Shown here piece after piece: positions 21,391 to 33,789 of a DNA stretch of 64,000 nucleotides. The notes below the pieces were generated by a model. The model saw nothing but the letters and a program-made list of their open reading frames with translations. It did no database searches and was not told the DNA's origin. A program made the position numbers and the translations under genes. Position 1 is the first letter of the stretch; every line of letters starts with the position of its first letter. The stretch is from Saxidomus purpurata. Its lineage: Eukaryota; Mollusca; Bivalvia; Venerida; Veneridae. The DNA lies in contig JAFMSR010000012.1 in assembly GCA_022818135.1 (NCBI GenBank), positions 6,821,358 through 6,885,357 of the forward strand, written 5' to 3'.

Positions 21391-24300
21391 ATCTCTCATG
21401 TGGGTATATGTTGTTGGCAGAGAGTCTAAGAAAGACAACTCTGTGGCACATAGAAAATTTTTTTTTGTATATGTACATGCCTTTTCATGTAGGCTCCCTT
21501 TACCTTTCTAAATGCTTGAAAGAGGAGAAAACAAAGCAACGACAAAATACATTTGAAGGGACTATTTTGAAACTAAATTGGTCATATATCAAATGGAAAA
21601 TTGCTCTCTGAAATAAAATCTCCGAATTCCTGTCTCTATCGGATACAATCTACCATTCTGTCAATCTTTACCTGTTTGTCTGCTTTTAGCACTGCTGGAG
21701 GCCGCACGTGCGCCGGGGAAGAAACTAAATATCCCCGAATGTTCGTAGGAACTGAGGCAGGAATTAGCTGTTAGAAATCCTATATTATCGTGTAAACTGA
21801 CGAGAAATTCGCGAACAGGTGTTAACTCAAAATTGGAAACAGACGAATCGAGTCTTTGTTTTAGATTTGCAAATGAAAAAGAAAAAAATGATTGTAAATA
21901 CCAGTTTTAAGTGGCATTTTTGATAAGAATTTAGTTTAAATTAAGTTTTTTACAGCATCTAATGATCAATTCAGACACACATGAACTCAATTTCTTCTGT
22001 CTTTTTTAGATTGAAAAAAACCCACATAATTTATGTTTTACCATTTAAAAAGATATTCCGATATCAGTTAAATTTAAACTACGTTCATTGTTATATCAGC
22101 CATGCATACTCGGGGGCGGATTCAGCGAAAGGGACAAGTGTTCCTCCCTGTGTTTTTGATATTTTACTGCGAAATGATACGTTTTCTTGCATTCTGATGA
22201 AAAAATATCAAATTCACAACTTGGGCAAAGTAGAGACTTTCGTTATTTATTAAGGGCCTCTATACATGTAAATAGGTCCGAACCTCGGGTAAGGGTCTCA
22301 AGATGTCATTTTTGATACACTCATATGAGAAATAGGTACGTTGGAGGAAAGAAACAAAATTGAAGAGGTCTGTGTACAAATGGTAATCTCCGAGAAAACA
22401 TATATTAATGTATATAAAATAATATTCCCCTTCTTGGAAATTTCCAGCCATTTGTTTAGCCAATGATCCGTAAAGAGAAACTGATATAAACGGGCAAGGT
22501 GATGTACATTTGGCATACCCCGACATTGTACCCCACACTAATGGTTCGAAATTTTTAGACGGTACGCAATAACGGCTCTGGTAACTACCATTATTGGTAC
22601 GTATTTCAGCGGAGCAGTAATTGAGAAGAATGAGGTTTTGTTTGGAGTCATGAGAAAGTGAAAACATTTTTAGGAATCATGTATATATAAAATAATTTAT
22701 TAACATTTCAAAGTACAAACCTGTATTATTAGGAAAAGTCTCGAGTTTTTCAAAACAAGATGGCGGACGGCAAGTTCATTAACCTTTGTGATGTCACTTT
22801 GTGACGTCACGAAATGACATTTGGGTATCATAAAGGCATTTGAAGGGCTGCTTACGTTCAGTCGTTAAATGAATGAACCGAATCCGTTTGAAAATCTAAG
22901 AAAGGGAAGGGTAATTAAATGCTTATTTGTATTTTACGTGGTAAATGGGGATGTATTACTCGCCTAGATTTAGAATATTTTAGGTAATCTTATAGGGTTA
23001 TTAGTATCCCGGTACAACACAACTTCGACCACTTTAACGCATTTCATCTTTGTAGTCTGTTGCAAAACTAAATAGATCTAAATTTAATGTATAAACTTTT
23101 GAACTAATTCAGTCCTTATAACTGAAATAAAACAAATTCCTATCTGCTTGATTGTTTACATTTCCCAACAAGATGGAGGCTTCCTCACTTTGTTACTCGG
23201 ACTTTATCCACATAACTTCGACCACTTTGACCTTGACCTTCTATTGTGGGTAATAGTATCTTAACAACAAAAGTTTGTACACCTCATAAATGTTGATTCA
23301 AGAAAAAAGTTTTTAACACTTGAACTGTTGAAACAAATGTTAAGATGTAATTAACTGTCAACAAACACTTTGCAGGTCATAGTTGTTTTTCAGTTGCATT
23401 TTATCACAGGAGGGAAAAAGAAAATTGTCTCCTCCTGATGGCCTTTACAAGAGTACAAATGACAGGTGAACTCAACCTGAACATTTCTCATATTGTCCCC
23501 AGTTTACTTTAATAAGATAAGGCTGCTACTTTGGGCTAAAAAAGAGAAATAGAGTTATCTATATGAATCAATTGAAGTCTAATGAGCAAAACTCCAAAAC
23601 ATTGAGATAAGGATAGTGGTATTTTTGTCCGGTATTAATGGTGAGCGTCTACCGTACATAATAGGCATGGATTGTTGGGTAGCATAATTTAGAAAGAAGA
23701 AAAAAGTTGAAGGAAATTTAAAAGAAAACTGTTTTTGTAACTGTCAATTCGGGTAGTTGAAAATTGTGAATATCTTTTTCACGATGTCAGAAACACCTTT
23801 CTTATCCCATTTTAGTTGCTTTTACTGGGTGGTATCGCAACCTTTCAAAGTATGTGGCGGCAGGGGGAGCTCCGTTTCTTCGGGCCGTCCTTCCTGCATG
23901 GGTATAGTAACGTGATCCAGCCTGCCGGATTGCTCGAGTCGTGCGTCGGATCCTACGAGTGCGTGCAGAGAGCCAACCCGACAGGATGGATCACATTACT
24001 ATACTAATAACCCTTTTGAAATATACATTTTGACACTTGTCAACGCGAATAAACTAAATGAAAATGACATTTTAGGCATAAAATTAAAGAAAACCCATTT
24101 AAGCGCGAAATATACGTAGTGTGCGACGTGGTAACGAGCCAGTCAAATGCGACGTTATTAACGTCTTGTTTATTTTAGGGCCAATTGAATGCACTCTTAG
24201 AAATAATGCCGCACTGTGCGTAGGCTATTGCACGTACATACAATACGGTTTTTTTTCTGCCAATGTATAAAGGCTGTATTTTTAACAGAATATTTATAGG

Positions 24301-25578
24301 TATATAATAAATCCCCATATACCACTTCAAAAAGAAACTATCATAGAATATTTACGACTTCAAAAAACACAGTACATTTGTGTATGTAATTTAGGAACTT
24401 GATAGATTTTACTATTGTGTGATATACCGGTTAGTATATCAATGTGTGGAGTTTAGATGCGAAGTAATCTAAATCCGTAGTGATTACAAAGCATCTAAAC
24501 GACAAACAGTGATAAACTAACCCGTATGTCATGTAAAAGTAAACTATATTTCCATTCTAGCACGTTTAGGCTAATGAGGTAACCGTTTTGTCGGAAACGA
24601 GGCTCTGCAAAACAGTTACCCGAGGTGACGAATATTTCCATCTGAGCCAAATGTCTCATGATATCTTGATCCTTAACCTAAAATATCTAACCTCTTCTGG
24701 GGGCGTTGGTCATATGGGAAACCGGTACCAACGATAAAACTCTAATGTCTTTTTTTCTCTGGTAGCGTTGAGTCTCGATCACCAATAGACAGTAAACCCC
24801 TGGACACGGACGGGCTAGTCTGCTGTTTTTTCGTGGTTAGATTTGCACTATGCGCGAGCCACTAGCTCTTGGTGTTTCAGCAGAAAATAGTTTTATTATA
24901 ATTTGTGTACCGACAGACAAAGAGTGATCAACAAAAACCGCTAAACGTATTACCCACTTGCTTGTATTTGGCTTACTGAGAACAAGAACAAGCCACGTTC
25001 AACAATTTTCTATAATTCATTTCTTAAAACCTTAACAGTAATCTGAAAGTATCATGTCACTAAAGTCATTTAAGTAGATGAACAGTGAACTTTCGTACAT
25101 ATAAATGATCGCATGTTCTCAAAGTTAGCCTCTAGATCTATATCACGAAAATAGTTCGAAAAAAGCCGCGGACTGCCAGTTACCCAAGGTAACAGTGCAA
25201 AAAAATTCTATAAATAAAGCAAAAATTTAGCGACCCAATAAGAACTGAGCAGTTAAGTTACTTGAAAATGTAGAAATTACTTTAAAAAGTTCCTATTCAA
25301 TAAGAATAACCCCAAAAGCTTATGAACACCTTTAGCTTTTAACATATTCTAGACTCGGAATCCCCGTTTGAGTTTCGACCGGGGTTTATATACCGTCACA
25401 CACTGTCCACATACAACACTGTGCACCACATGCGCAGCTGTGAATATGACTGCAATACTTGGTGAAATGCACAACAAGCAACGCTGCACACTGAAACCTG
25501 TGGACTACAGCATCCACTGTGTTGAAAAGTACTGATAAGTAAAAACCTAGCTTACGTATTAACAAGGACTATCGTTAA
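21391..25578. other. Intergenic, mostly featureless
   Basis: About 4.2 kb without a recognisable gene. A GC-rich inverted repeat at 23903-24003 is listed separately. Small hairpins occur at 24450-24510 (GTTTAGATGC / GCATCTAAAC) and 24575-24620 (GGTAAC / GTTACC). A 135-codon minus-strand frame (22260-22667) has no recognisable motif. Confidence 0.4.
23903..24003. repeat. GC-rich inverted repeat
   Basis: Two 26-bp arms (23903-23928 and 23978-24003) both contain TGATCCA within TATAGTAA-to-CGG segments and are inverted copies with three mismatches. The loop of 49 bp is CpG-rich (CTCGAGTCGTGCGTCGGATCC within it). The local composition is clearly richer in G and C than the flanks. A small frame (23816-24007) spans it, but I do not recognise the product. 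Confidence 0.65.
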
Positions 25579-26548
25579 ACAAGAGGGCCAAGATGGCCCT
25601 ATATCGCTAACCTGGGACTTATGACAATTATGTGACCAAATTTCAACAGTAAACTAAATACAATAAACACAAACATTCTGTTTGAACTTGACAACGCAAA
25701 CCTTTTGATCAATTTACACATACACATGTTTTTTCTACAATTTTACACCGTTACCTAGGTTTTGACCCTAGATAACCCATGTTCGAACTCAAAATATATT
25801 TTATCAAGGAAATCCTACTGACCAAGTTTCATGAATATTCAACGAAAAATGCAGCCTCTATTGCATACACAAGGTTTTTCTATGACCTGACCCCGTGACT
25901 TAGTTTTTGACCCCAGATGACCCATATTTGATCTCAACCTAGATATTATCAAAGCAATCATATTGATCAAGTGATCCAATGAAAAACGCAATCTTTATTA
26001 CATAGCAAGGTATTTTATGATTTGACCCGGTGACCAAGTTTTTTACCTCAGATAACCCATATTTAATTAAACTCGACCTAGGTTACATCAAGGCAATTAT
26101 ACTTTCCAAGTTTTACGAGATCCAATGAAAAATGCAACCTCTATTGCATACACAAGGTTTTTCTATGATTTGACCAGGTGATCTAGTTTTTGACTCTAAA
26201 TGACCCATATTCGATCTCAACCTATATTTCATCAAATCAGTCATATTGATCAAGTTTCATGAAGGTCCAGTGCAAAATGCAATCTCTATCACAAACACAA
26301 GGTTTTTCTATGATTTGACCCGGTGACCAAGTTTTTCACCTCAAATGACCAATATTTGAACTCGACCTAGATTACATAGAATGCATCAAGGCAGTCTTAC
26401 TTTCCAAGTTTTATGAAGAACCAATGAAAATGCAGCCTCTACTGCATACACAAGGTAAAGTGTGGATTGACAGAAAAACGACAGATAGACGACGGACACC
26501 AGGCGATCATAATAGCTTACCTTTAAGCACTTTGTGCACAGGTGATCG
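25579..26548 (+). mobile_element. Pearl/HINE-like element with ~140-bp tandem core
   Basis: The element starts ACAAGAGGGCCAAGATGGCCC, which includes a hairpin (GGGCC / GGCCC), and ends AGCACTTTGTGCACAGGTGA, also a hairpin. Between them are about five degenerate copies of a 135-155 bp unit, recognisable by CCAAGTTT near 25830, 25966, 26106, 26248 and 26403 and by GCATACACAAGGTTTTTCTA. The plan of ACAAG, hairpin, tandem core and terminal hairpin is known from oyster pearl-type elements and Helentron-associated elements. There is no coding sequence. Confidence 0.75.
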
Positions 26549-26689
26549 AAAAAGATGGTGGGCGAAATTGTGTGTATATGAAAGCGATTGGTAGGTGTTT
26601 CAGATCTAGTAAAAATAATTTTATTCAGTCAGAAGGCGCCAAATGTTACAGGGTGAGAAATAATGTGTACCCCAGACCTAGATGCAAAC

Positions 26690-27090
26690 CAATAGTCCAT
26701 CGCTTACAGAGATGTCAGACCGAATGCTCTCCCGACTGAGCTAACCGGTCACCGGTCTATTTTTTCCCAAATTGTAATTAAATATGTAATGTGAAATGTG
26801 TGTCAGGAAAACAAATATAATCCTTGTTTTTCTTATCAAATATGTTACTCGAATAATTGACCGTTATTCGCTTGTCGAGAAAGTATATATAATTACTCTA
26901 CACTTATAATAGCATTAGTTTGGCGGTAATAACATATTATGTTGATAGAACTGAATTATTTACGTACTAAAATTATAAATCCATTCAAGAAAGACTTAAA
27001 GCGCAAGAATATTTTATTGACCTTTCTTATTCGGAATTATCCAGTTAAAAGGTGCTTTACGCTTAGATGTCTCAATTCACTTTAGGTATG
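26690..27090 (-). mobile_element. tRNA-headed dispersed repeat R4, copy 2
   Basis: The minus strand reads GGTTAGCTCAGTCGGGAGAG, a good A box (complement near 26728-26747), and then a weak B-box region. The remainder matches 7630-7930 (TTTGGCGGTAA, GAAAGACTTAAAGCGCAAG). Its tRNA-like part does not fold fully. Confidence 0.6.
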
Positions 27091-27846
27091 ACTACACTAA
27101 ATCTTTTTTCCTTAGACTTACTGTATAATTTTTAAGCACAGTCCGCATACCAAAATATTCGTTGAGTAGTTACACACCAATAAATCTGTAGAACAACCTT
27201 AGTCACACCCAAAAATGCCATTTTTTATATACATAATGTGTTACTTTATAGTCGAAAATTGCACCAGTAGGATATCAACCCTGTAGGATTTTTGTTTACA
27301 TTCTGTCAAAAAATTTAATATTTTATGATAGCCATAGGACACCGTAAAATTAATCAAAATATCATAAACTATTTTTTTGTTATGCTCGACCATTGTACTT
27401 TTGATATTAATCCAGAAAATTTTAGCGCTACCAATCATTTTGGACCAATCAGAGACCACAGCTATCTAATAGGTCCGCAAGTTCCCTACAGAAATTGCCT
27501 GGTTCAAAGTCCCACCGATTTAGTGAAATCATACCTATAAATAAAACACAAATTCTCGGTGAATAAATTCAACAGTACAACAATACAGTTTAAACATGGA
27601 TTTTACACATTTTGCCCAAAGAACTGACAAGATAGGATCAGCGGACTGTTGACAGGTTGCGAAAACCAATTACATGAGCAGCTCGACTGCGAAAAAATGA
27701 ACTAGAACAACAACCAGCTTCATGTGATGTTGTCAGCAAAAAATCAGCATTGAAAATGAAAGTAGCCAGAAAATGAAAGAAGAACAAAAATGAAGATAAG
27801 GTAAAATATCAGAGCATGAAAATATTACCCACAATTATGTCGAGTA
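27091..27846. other. Intergenic, nothing recognised
   Basis: AT-rich sequence with short overlapping frames on both strands (27241-27540) but no supported gene. Confidence 0.4.
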
Positions 27847-28190
27847 TGGAACGTCAAATCTACATTTACTCAAATATTTGATGAGGTCTTTAAACATTTT
27901 GAGAGCTTTCTAATTCAATTTATGATATCAAATATTGATTTAAAGCGCGTAATAAATGAATTTGAAGACCTCTACAATTTGACAAGTAAAATTAAGTGTA
28001 TTTCAGTTGTTTTAAGAGCTCTGTAATTCAATTGAAGAGGTCTCTAATTGCCATGAAGACCTCTGTAATTGCGTTATCGCTACAAATTAAATAAGAGAGG
28101 TCTGGAGTTTAAATTGAGACCTCTCTAAATCAATTTGAGCGCGGTGAAATTGAATTTTAGATATCTTAAATTCAATTCTTAAATGCATCT
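27847..28190 (+). mobile_element. Fold-back element R5, copy 2 (left arm only)
   Basis: It starts TATGGAACGTCAAATCTACA and follows the left arm of R5 to GATATCTTAAATTCAATTC. The octamers keep the 20-22 bp spacing (starts at 27882, 27902, 27923, 27944, 27966, then 28015, 28036, 28057). The right arm is absent; the sequence runs into the perfect palindrome at 28192. Confidence 0.8.
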
Positions 28191-28191
28191 T

Positions 28192-28488
28192 AAAATGCAA
28201 TGACGTAGACACTTTACATTACTTTCATTGGCTGATTTATTGTCTTTGTTTATAAATAATGGAATGAATCACGTAACGGCCATGCTTATTGCGCGATGAA
28301 ATTCAAGTTTGAATATCTTGAATTCGGTGTGTAGATTTGGCATGTATAAACACCGAATTCAAGATATTCAAACTTGAATTTCATCGCGCAATAAGCATGG
28401 CCGTTACGTGATTCATTCCATTATTTATAAACAAAGACAATAAATCAGCCAATGAAAGTAATGTAAAGTGTCTACGTCATTGCATTTT
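28192..28488. repeat. Perfect 139-bp inverted repeat
   Basis: The arms 28192-28330 and 28350-28488 are exact reverse complements by base-by-base reading, with a 19-bp spacer containing GTAGATTTGGCATG, a motif also found at the inner ends of R5 (near 8577 and 9100). The inner part of each arm (GCGCGATGAAATTC, GAATATCTTGAATTC) resembles the R5 arm; the outer part does not match R5. Confidence 0.9.
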
Positions 28489-28897
28489 CCCGATCAACTG
28501 ACCAATTGAAAAGAAAGAATTAATCACGTGGATTTCGTCTGCTTGAGTTCGCACTTAAAATATCAAAGGCATAATGGGATTACCTTAGGGGTCAAATACC
28601 ATTTGCAATTGATAAGAGGTATTTTAGGAAACTTTCATCGAGAGTGTCCAAACTTAGCACCTTATAATGACATGCGTATATTCTTTCCCACAATATTTAG
28701 ACCATGGCTGTGTATTATATTTGCACATGCTATTAATATATTCTGAAATGCAACTGTTTTCTTTAAGTCATGCTTCAAAAACATGCGCGGAGTCTTTGAT
28801 CCTCTGCATCAAAATTCGTCTTGTTATTGTTTGTTCAGTTCGTTCAAACGGGTTGTGTTAGTGAAGTAGTGGATAGTTCTTTGCACAAATATTATAA
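28489..28897. other. Intergenic, nothing recognised
   Basis: No gene or repeat was identified between the palindrome and the next element. Confidence 0.4.
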
Positions 28898-30040
28898 ACA
28901 AGAGCTGTCCCTCACAAGTGACTAATGCCCCCCGAAAGAGGTGTCTCACAGTCTTTGTCATCTCCATGTGCTCAATAATTGTGGTATGTAATTTTAAAAT
29001 CCATGCAACACATCGGCTTGATGTGCTAGACATTTGTGCCAAGTTATTTCTAAATCAATCAAAACATGACAAAGTTATAGATCGGACACGAATGTCTGCA
29101 TATATACAGGATTCCATTACCTTCATACTCTAAGTATGACATTGACCTTTGATGTAGGGACGTTGGTCTTGCACGCGACACGTCGTCTTGATGTGCTAGA
29201 CATTTGTGCAAAGTTACTTTTAAAATCCTTCAATGCATGACAAAGTTACAGTCCGGACACGAATGTGTGCATATATACAGAATTCCAGTGTGACCTTGAC
29301 CTTTGAGGTAGGGACGTGGGTCTTGCACGCGACACGTCGTCTTGATGTGCTTGACATTTGTGCCAAGTTACTTTTAAAATCCTTCAATGCATGACAAAGT
29401 TACAGTCCAGACACGAATGTGTGCATATATATAGGATTCCGTTACCTTCAAACTCCAAGTGTGACATTGACCTTTGAGGTAGGGACGTGGGTCTTGCACG
29501 CGACACGTCGGCTTGATGTGCTTAACATTTGTGCCAAGTTATTTTAAAATCCTCCGATGCATGACAAAGTTACAGTCCGGACACGAATGTGTGCATATAT
29601 AGAGGATTCCATTACCTTCAAACTCCAAGTGTGACCTTGACCTTTTAGGTAGGGGCGTGGGTCTTGCACGCGACACTTCGTTTATGTGCTAGACATTTGT
29701 GCCAAGTTATTTTAAAATCCTTCGATGCATAACAAAGTTACAGTCTGGACACGAATTTGTAAGTGGGGACGCACAGACGGACGGACGTTCTTACCAGACG
29801 GACATCCCTTTGATCTTTCTTTGATCTTTTTTAACCCCACAATGAAAGTATTTAACCCCACAATGCCATTTTTAACCCCATAATGACGGAATGAACTCAT
29901 AGAACCTCACAATGCTAAGTTGTACTCAAACCCTAACCCCGTAATGTCTACTGGGCATGTACGGATAGACAGACGGACAGACGGTCTGACGGACAGACGG
30001 ACGGTGCGATTTTAATATGCCACCCTTCGGGGGCATAAAA
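28898..30040 (+). mobile_element. Pearl/HINE-like element with ~165-bp tandem core
   Basis: It starts ACAAGAGCTGTCC and ends with a hairpin-forming GCCACCCTTCGGGGGCATAA. The core has four to five copies of a 154-172 bp unit marked by GTAGGGACGTGGGTCTTGCA or variants (near 29155, 29310, 29480, 29650) and by CATGACAAAGTTACAGTC. A ACAGACGGACGGAC-type stretch follows the core. It is non-coding and related in plan, but not in sequence, to 25579-26548. Confidence 0.75.
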
Positions 30041-31689
30041 ATGAATGAAAATCACATAAGAAAGTAAGATAAAGAATGGGTTAATGTCATTGCTCAATGT
30101 GTAGCTTTAAAAAGTCATAAGATTTATGGTATTATTTTTTCATTCATTTAAACGTCAAATTGTTTAATACGTCTCTGTGAAACGTTTAGAAAGTTATTGT
30201 TCGGCAAGAATAAAACAACTGTAAAGTGGTTCCATTATGTTACAATGACTCAAGTTTTTAAAACTTGTATACACAATCATACTGCTGTATGTTTTTGAAC
30301 GGATAAATCATTGTACAGTCACTTAACAACAAACCATATATTTACTCGATTGCTGAGTGCAATGTGAATGGTTGCATATATTGCCTTAGCATGCATTTAC
30401 TAACTATTACACCGGTTTTTGATGTTTGTCTTGAAGCCAAGCATCAACATCTGGTACATTCTCTTTTTCAACAAGAAAGTGGACTGTTGGTACCATAGTC
30501 CTTGCTTTTTAAAATATAAAGTTTCTTTAAGATAAAAGTTGTAATATGTGGAATATATTTGCTCAAATTACAAAACAGTATAGCTGTCTCTCGACAGGAA
30601 AAGTAAAATGAAAAATGTATGGGGAACTGGCAATAACTTATCAAGTTAAGACAGCTGTGATACTTTTGTTTCACAGTTTTCTTGTTTCTAAATAGAGTTA
30701 CAACTGTTCGATTTTTAGTAAGAAAATGTATCACTTCAATGCCATATTGCTGTATCTATCGAACGTTTAAAAAGTATTTGCAACTCATTCACATTTATTT
30801 AATTAAGTTCTTTTTTATGATAAACAGTCGCATTTTAAATATTTTAAACAATATAACTCTTTGCAATTATACTTTTAGCGAAACTTTTTGATCATTTAAT
30901 GTTGCTTTCTATAAAATGAGCCGCGTTCGATCTGAAGGATTACTTTAATCAAAGCGCTGAAGGCACTGGAGGTGTCCTTTATACGATAATAGTGACCACT
31001 TCCCAAAGCATACAGATCTTAAATGGTAGTGTAACATTGTAACAAGAGGACAGTGATGATTCAATACTGCAGAGCTGCATTCTAGTTTGAATACGATTGC
31101 TCCATTGATGTACTAAATGCGAACACCCACGTTTAGTGTGGGGTACAATGACAGGATATCACAAGTGTATATTAACAGCTTACCCATTCATATCAATATG
31201 AACTTCCGTGTCATTGACCAATCAAACAGCTGGCAATTTCATGGAAGGGCAATAAATACATCAATTATTGGATTAGCTAGAGTAATGGTTCTTGGTCACA
31301 GCACTCCCTGATGGTGGGATTCAAGTATTAATTCAATCCCAGTGTTCAATAGCATCCAACTTTTACTGACAAGGTTTTAATAGAAAGGGAGATTATTTAA
31401 ATAGTTATGTTATCTAAATTACAGTTCTCCATATCCTAAATGTCTTCAATCATTGCATGAAGTATCAAATCAAGAAGGCCCTAGTGGTCTGTAAATCAAA
31501 CTGTCTTTACTGCAACATCATTGCACCCTAAATTTATAAATCCTGCCCTAGCTGAGTGGTGCTTACATAATATTGTACATCTTTTATGTATCTATCTTGA
31601 ATATTTCCTCCAAATATGAATCATACTTAAGTTTCTTATGATATATAAGAGTCTGCATAGGACTGACGTACACTTGTATAAACCCAAAA
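30041..31689. other. Intergenic; R2 hairpin fragment at 30650-30689
   Basis: No gene was found. On the minus strand 30650-30689 reads ACAAGAAAACTGTGAAAC then TATCACAG, a decayed R2 5' hairpin without the rest of the element. Confidence 0.45.
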
Positions 31690-32580
31690 ACTGTGTTGAG
31701 CCGCCAGCTGTAAAAAGGGCCAACTCCTTACCAAGTAGAGATAGGTAAAATAATACCTAATTAGACCTATCACTAAATGTGATTAATAGTAATTAGTCAA
31801 GATGGAGTTATTGTTCTTTTTCACTGCTTTTTCACTTTTTCTTTTTCCTCTCATTTTGCTCGAGCATTGTATCAAGTTTTATTAAATTCTAATCAATAGT
31901 TTTCGAATTATGCCCCGGACAAGTAAAAAAGGGCAATAACTCTGTAATTACTCAAGATAGAGTTAACGTTCCTGTGCATTGCACTTGCTCTCAATGTACT
32001 TGACTATTGTATGAAGTTGTATTGAATTCCAACCAGTAGTTTTCAAGTTCTGCTCTGGACAAGGAAAAGTCACAAAGGGCAATAGCTCTGTAATTACTAA
32101 AGATAGAGTTATGGTTCTTGTACACTGCACTTCCTCTCATTGCGCGACTATTGTATGAAATTGTATTGAATTCCAACTAGTACTTTTCAAGTTATGCTCC
32201 GGACAAGGAAAAGTAAGAAAGGGAAATAACCCTGTAATTAGTCAAGATGGAGTAATGGTTCTTGTGCACTGCACTTCCTCTCAATGTGCTTGAGCATTTT
32301 ATAAAGTTGTATTGAATTCCAACCAGTAGTTTTAAAGTTATGCTCCAGACAAGGAAAATAAACACAGGGCAATAATTCTGTAATTAGTCAAGATAAAGTT
32401 ATGGTTCTTAAACACTGCACTTCCTCTCATTGCCCTTGACCATTGTATGAGTTGTATTGAGTTCCAACTTGTAGTTTTCAAGTTATGCTCCGGACAAGGA
32501 AAATGCAACAGACTGACCACCTGACCAACTACCGGGTGACTCTTATATACCCCCTTAAATTGGTTTCGGGGGTATAAATA
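31690..32580 (+). mobile_element. Tandem-core element, ~148-bp units
   Basis: About five copies of a unit marked by GTTTTCAAGTTATGCTCCGG (or variants near 31900, 32040, 32185, 32335, 32475) and by CACTGCACTTCCTCTCA. It ends with a hairpin, ATACCCCC / GGGGGTAT (32558-32577). The left end is not clear. The minus-strand frames of 60-61 codons within it are repeats of one another and not genes. Confidence 0.7.
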
Positions 32581-32669
32581 TTAGATGTAACATGCATATT
32601 GTACCACAGAAAAGTGGTCTCGATTTTTCTCAACAGCCAGTAATAAAAAAGTTAAAAAGTAAGCTATTT

Positions 32670-33125
32670 ACAGTAACTACAAAGGGAAGTAATTCTAAAA
32701 ACAAGGGTAGCTCATGGTGGTGAACATTTATGCCATGTTAAATAAAAATCCCTCCATGCAGAAATTCTCCGGACAAAGATATTATTGGATTTAACAATGA
32801 ACCTCTATGTGTGACCTTGACCCTAGACCTTGTTCATGCACATGATCCTTCGTTTCATGGTGGTGAACATTTGTGCCAAGTAACATCAAAATCCCTTAAG
32901 CATGAAGAAGATATGCTCTGAACAAAGTCATTCTTAAATTTGACCTTTAACCTTTAAGAGAGTGACATTGACCTTAGAACTAGGGACCTGGTTCTCGGGC
33001 ATGACACTCCGTCTCATGATGGTGAACAATTGTGCCAAGTTATTTAAGAATACCTCAATACATGAATAGTAACAGCTCGGATAAGCTGAACTCAGATGTA
33101 CAGACGCACATGCATACACTTAACG
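32670..33125 (+). repeat. Tandem-core repeat, ~150-bp units
   Basis: Three degenerate units are marked by CATGGTGGTGAACATTT (32712, 32857; variant at 33016) and by GTGACCTTGACC or GTGACATTGACC. It follows the previous element closely and has the same general word content as 28898-30040. The ends are not clear. Confidence 0.65.
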
Positions 33126-33382
33126 GCCATTAAACAAGGCATTAAATCCCTATACCTGTAGAATGAATAATTATGATTAAATAATTAAGTCAAATAAATT
33201 AACTCTCCTCCTCAACAAAACCAAGGGCATAAGCTATTTCTTAAGCATGTGAAAACCCTATTCATATCTACTAGACTACTAATTGAAAACTTTTACAACA
33301 ATTTAATAGGGTTATTAAGGTAGTGATGTGAATCCGCCAGATTATATGGATATTGTTTCACTCTGTACCTTGAGTGACCTGT

Positions 33383-33675
33383 ACCGCCGCGATAGCCTTG
33401 TGGTTAGAGCGTCCACTTAGTGTGCGGGAGGTCGTGGGTTCGATCCTCGGCCGCGTCATACCAAAGATGAGAAAAAAATGGTACTGACAGCTCCCTTGCT
33501 TGGAGCTCTGCATTATAAAAGGGTAGTTTCAGGAAGATAAAGAGAAGCTTCCGGCTTCTGGGAAAAGGTAAGTACTTGTTACTGGATACCCTGTTTGTCG
33601 CACACTAGCTTTGTAGCTAATGTTGTCTGTTGATCATATGCGACGTTAAATAAGGCTTCTTTATCTTTATCTTGG
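33383..33675 (+). mobile_element. tRNA-derived SINE (S2)
   Basis: The head has A box GATAGCCTTGTGGTTAGAGC and B box GTGGGTTCGATCCTCGG about 35 bases apart, with a Thr(AGU)-like anticodon loop (TTAGTGT). The body contains ACAGCTCCCTTGCTTGGAGC, and the tail is GCGACGTTAAATAAGG followed by TCTTTATC repeats. Both Pol III boxes are intact, so this is one of the better preserved SINEs here. Confidence 0.85.
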
Positions 33676-33789
33676 TATAATGTAAATATAAAACTGCAAT
33701 TTCCCTGTCATTAAATTTATCATGTTTATTCGCTGAATAAGAATGAGTTAAGTTTTTTTACCGTGACGACAATGACACAGTTACTTAGT

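Noticed and set aside
22260..22667. 135-codon minus-strand reading frame
   Set aside because: No motif is recognisable. At this base composition a rough estimate gives about one such frame by chance in 64 kb over six frames.
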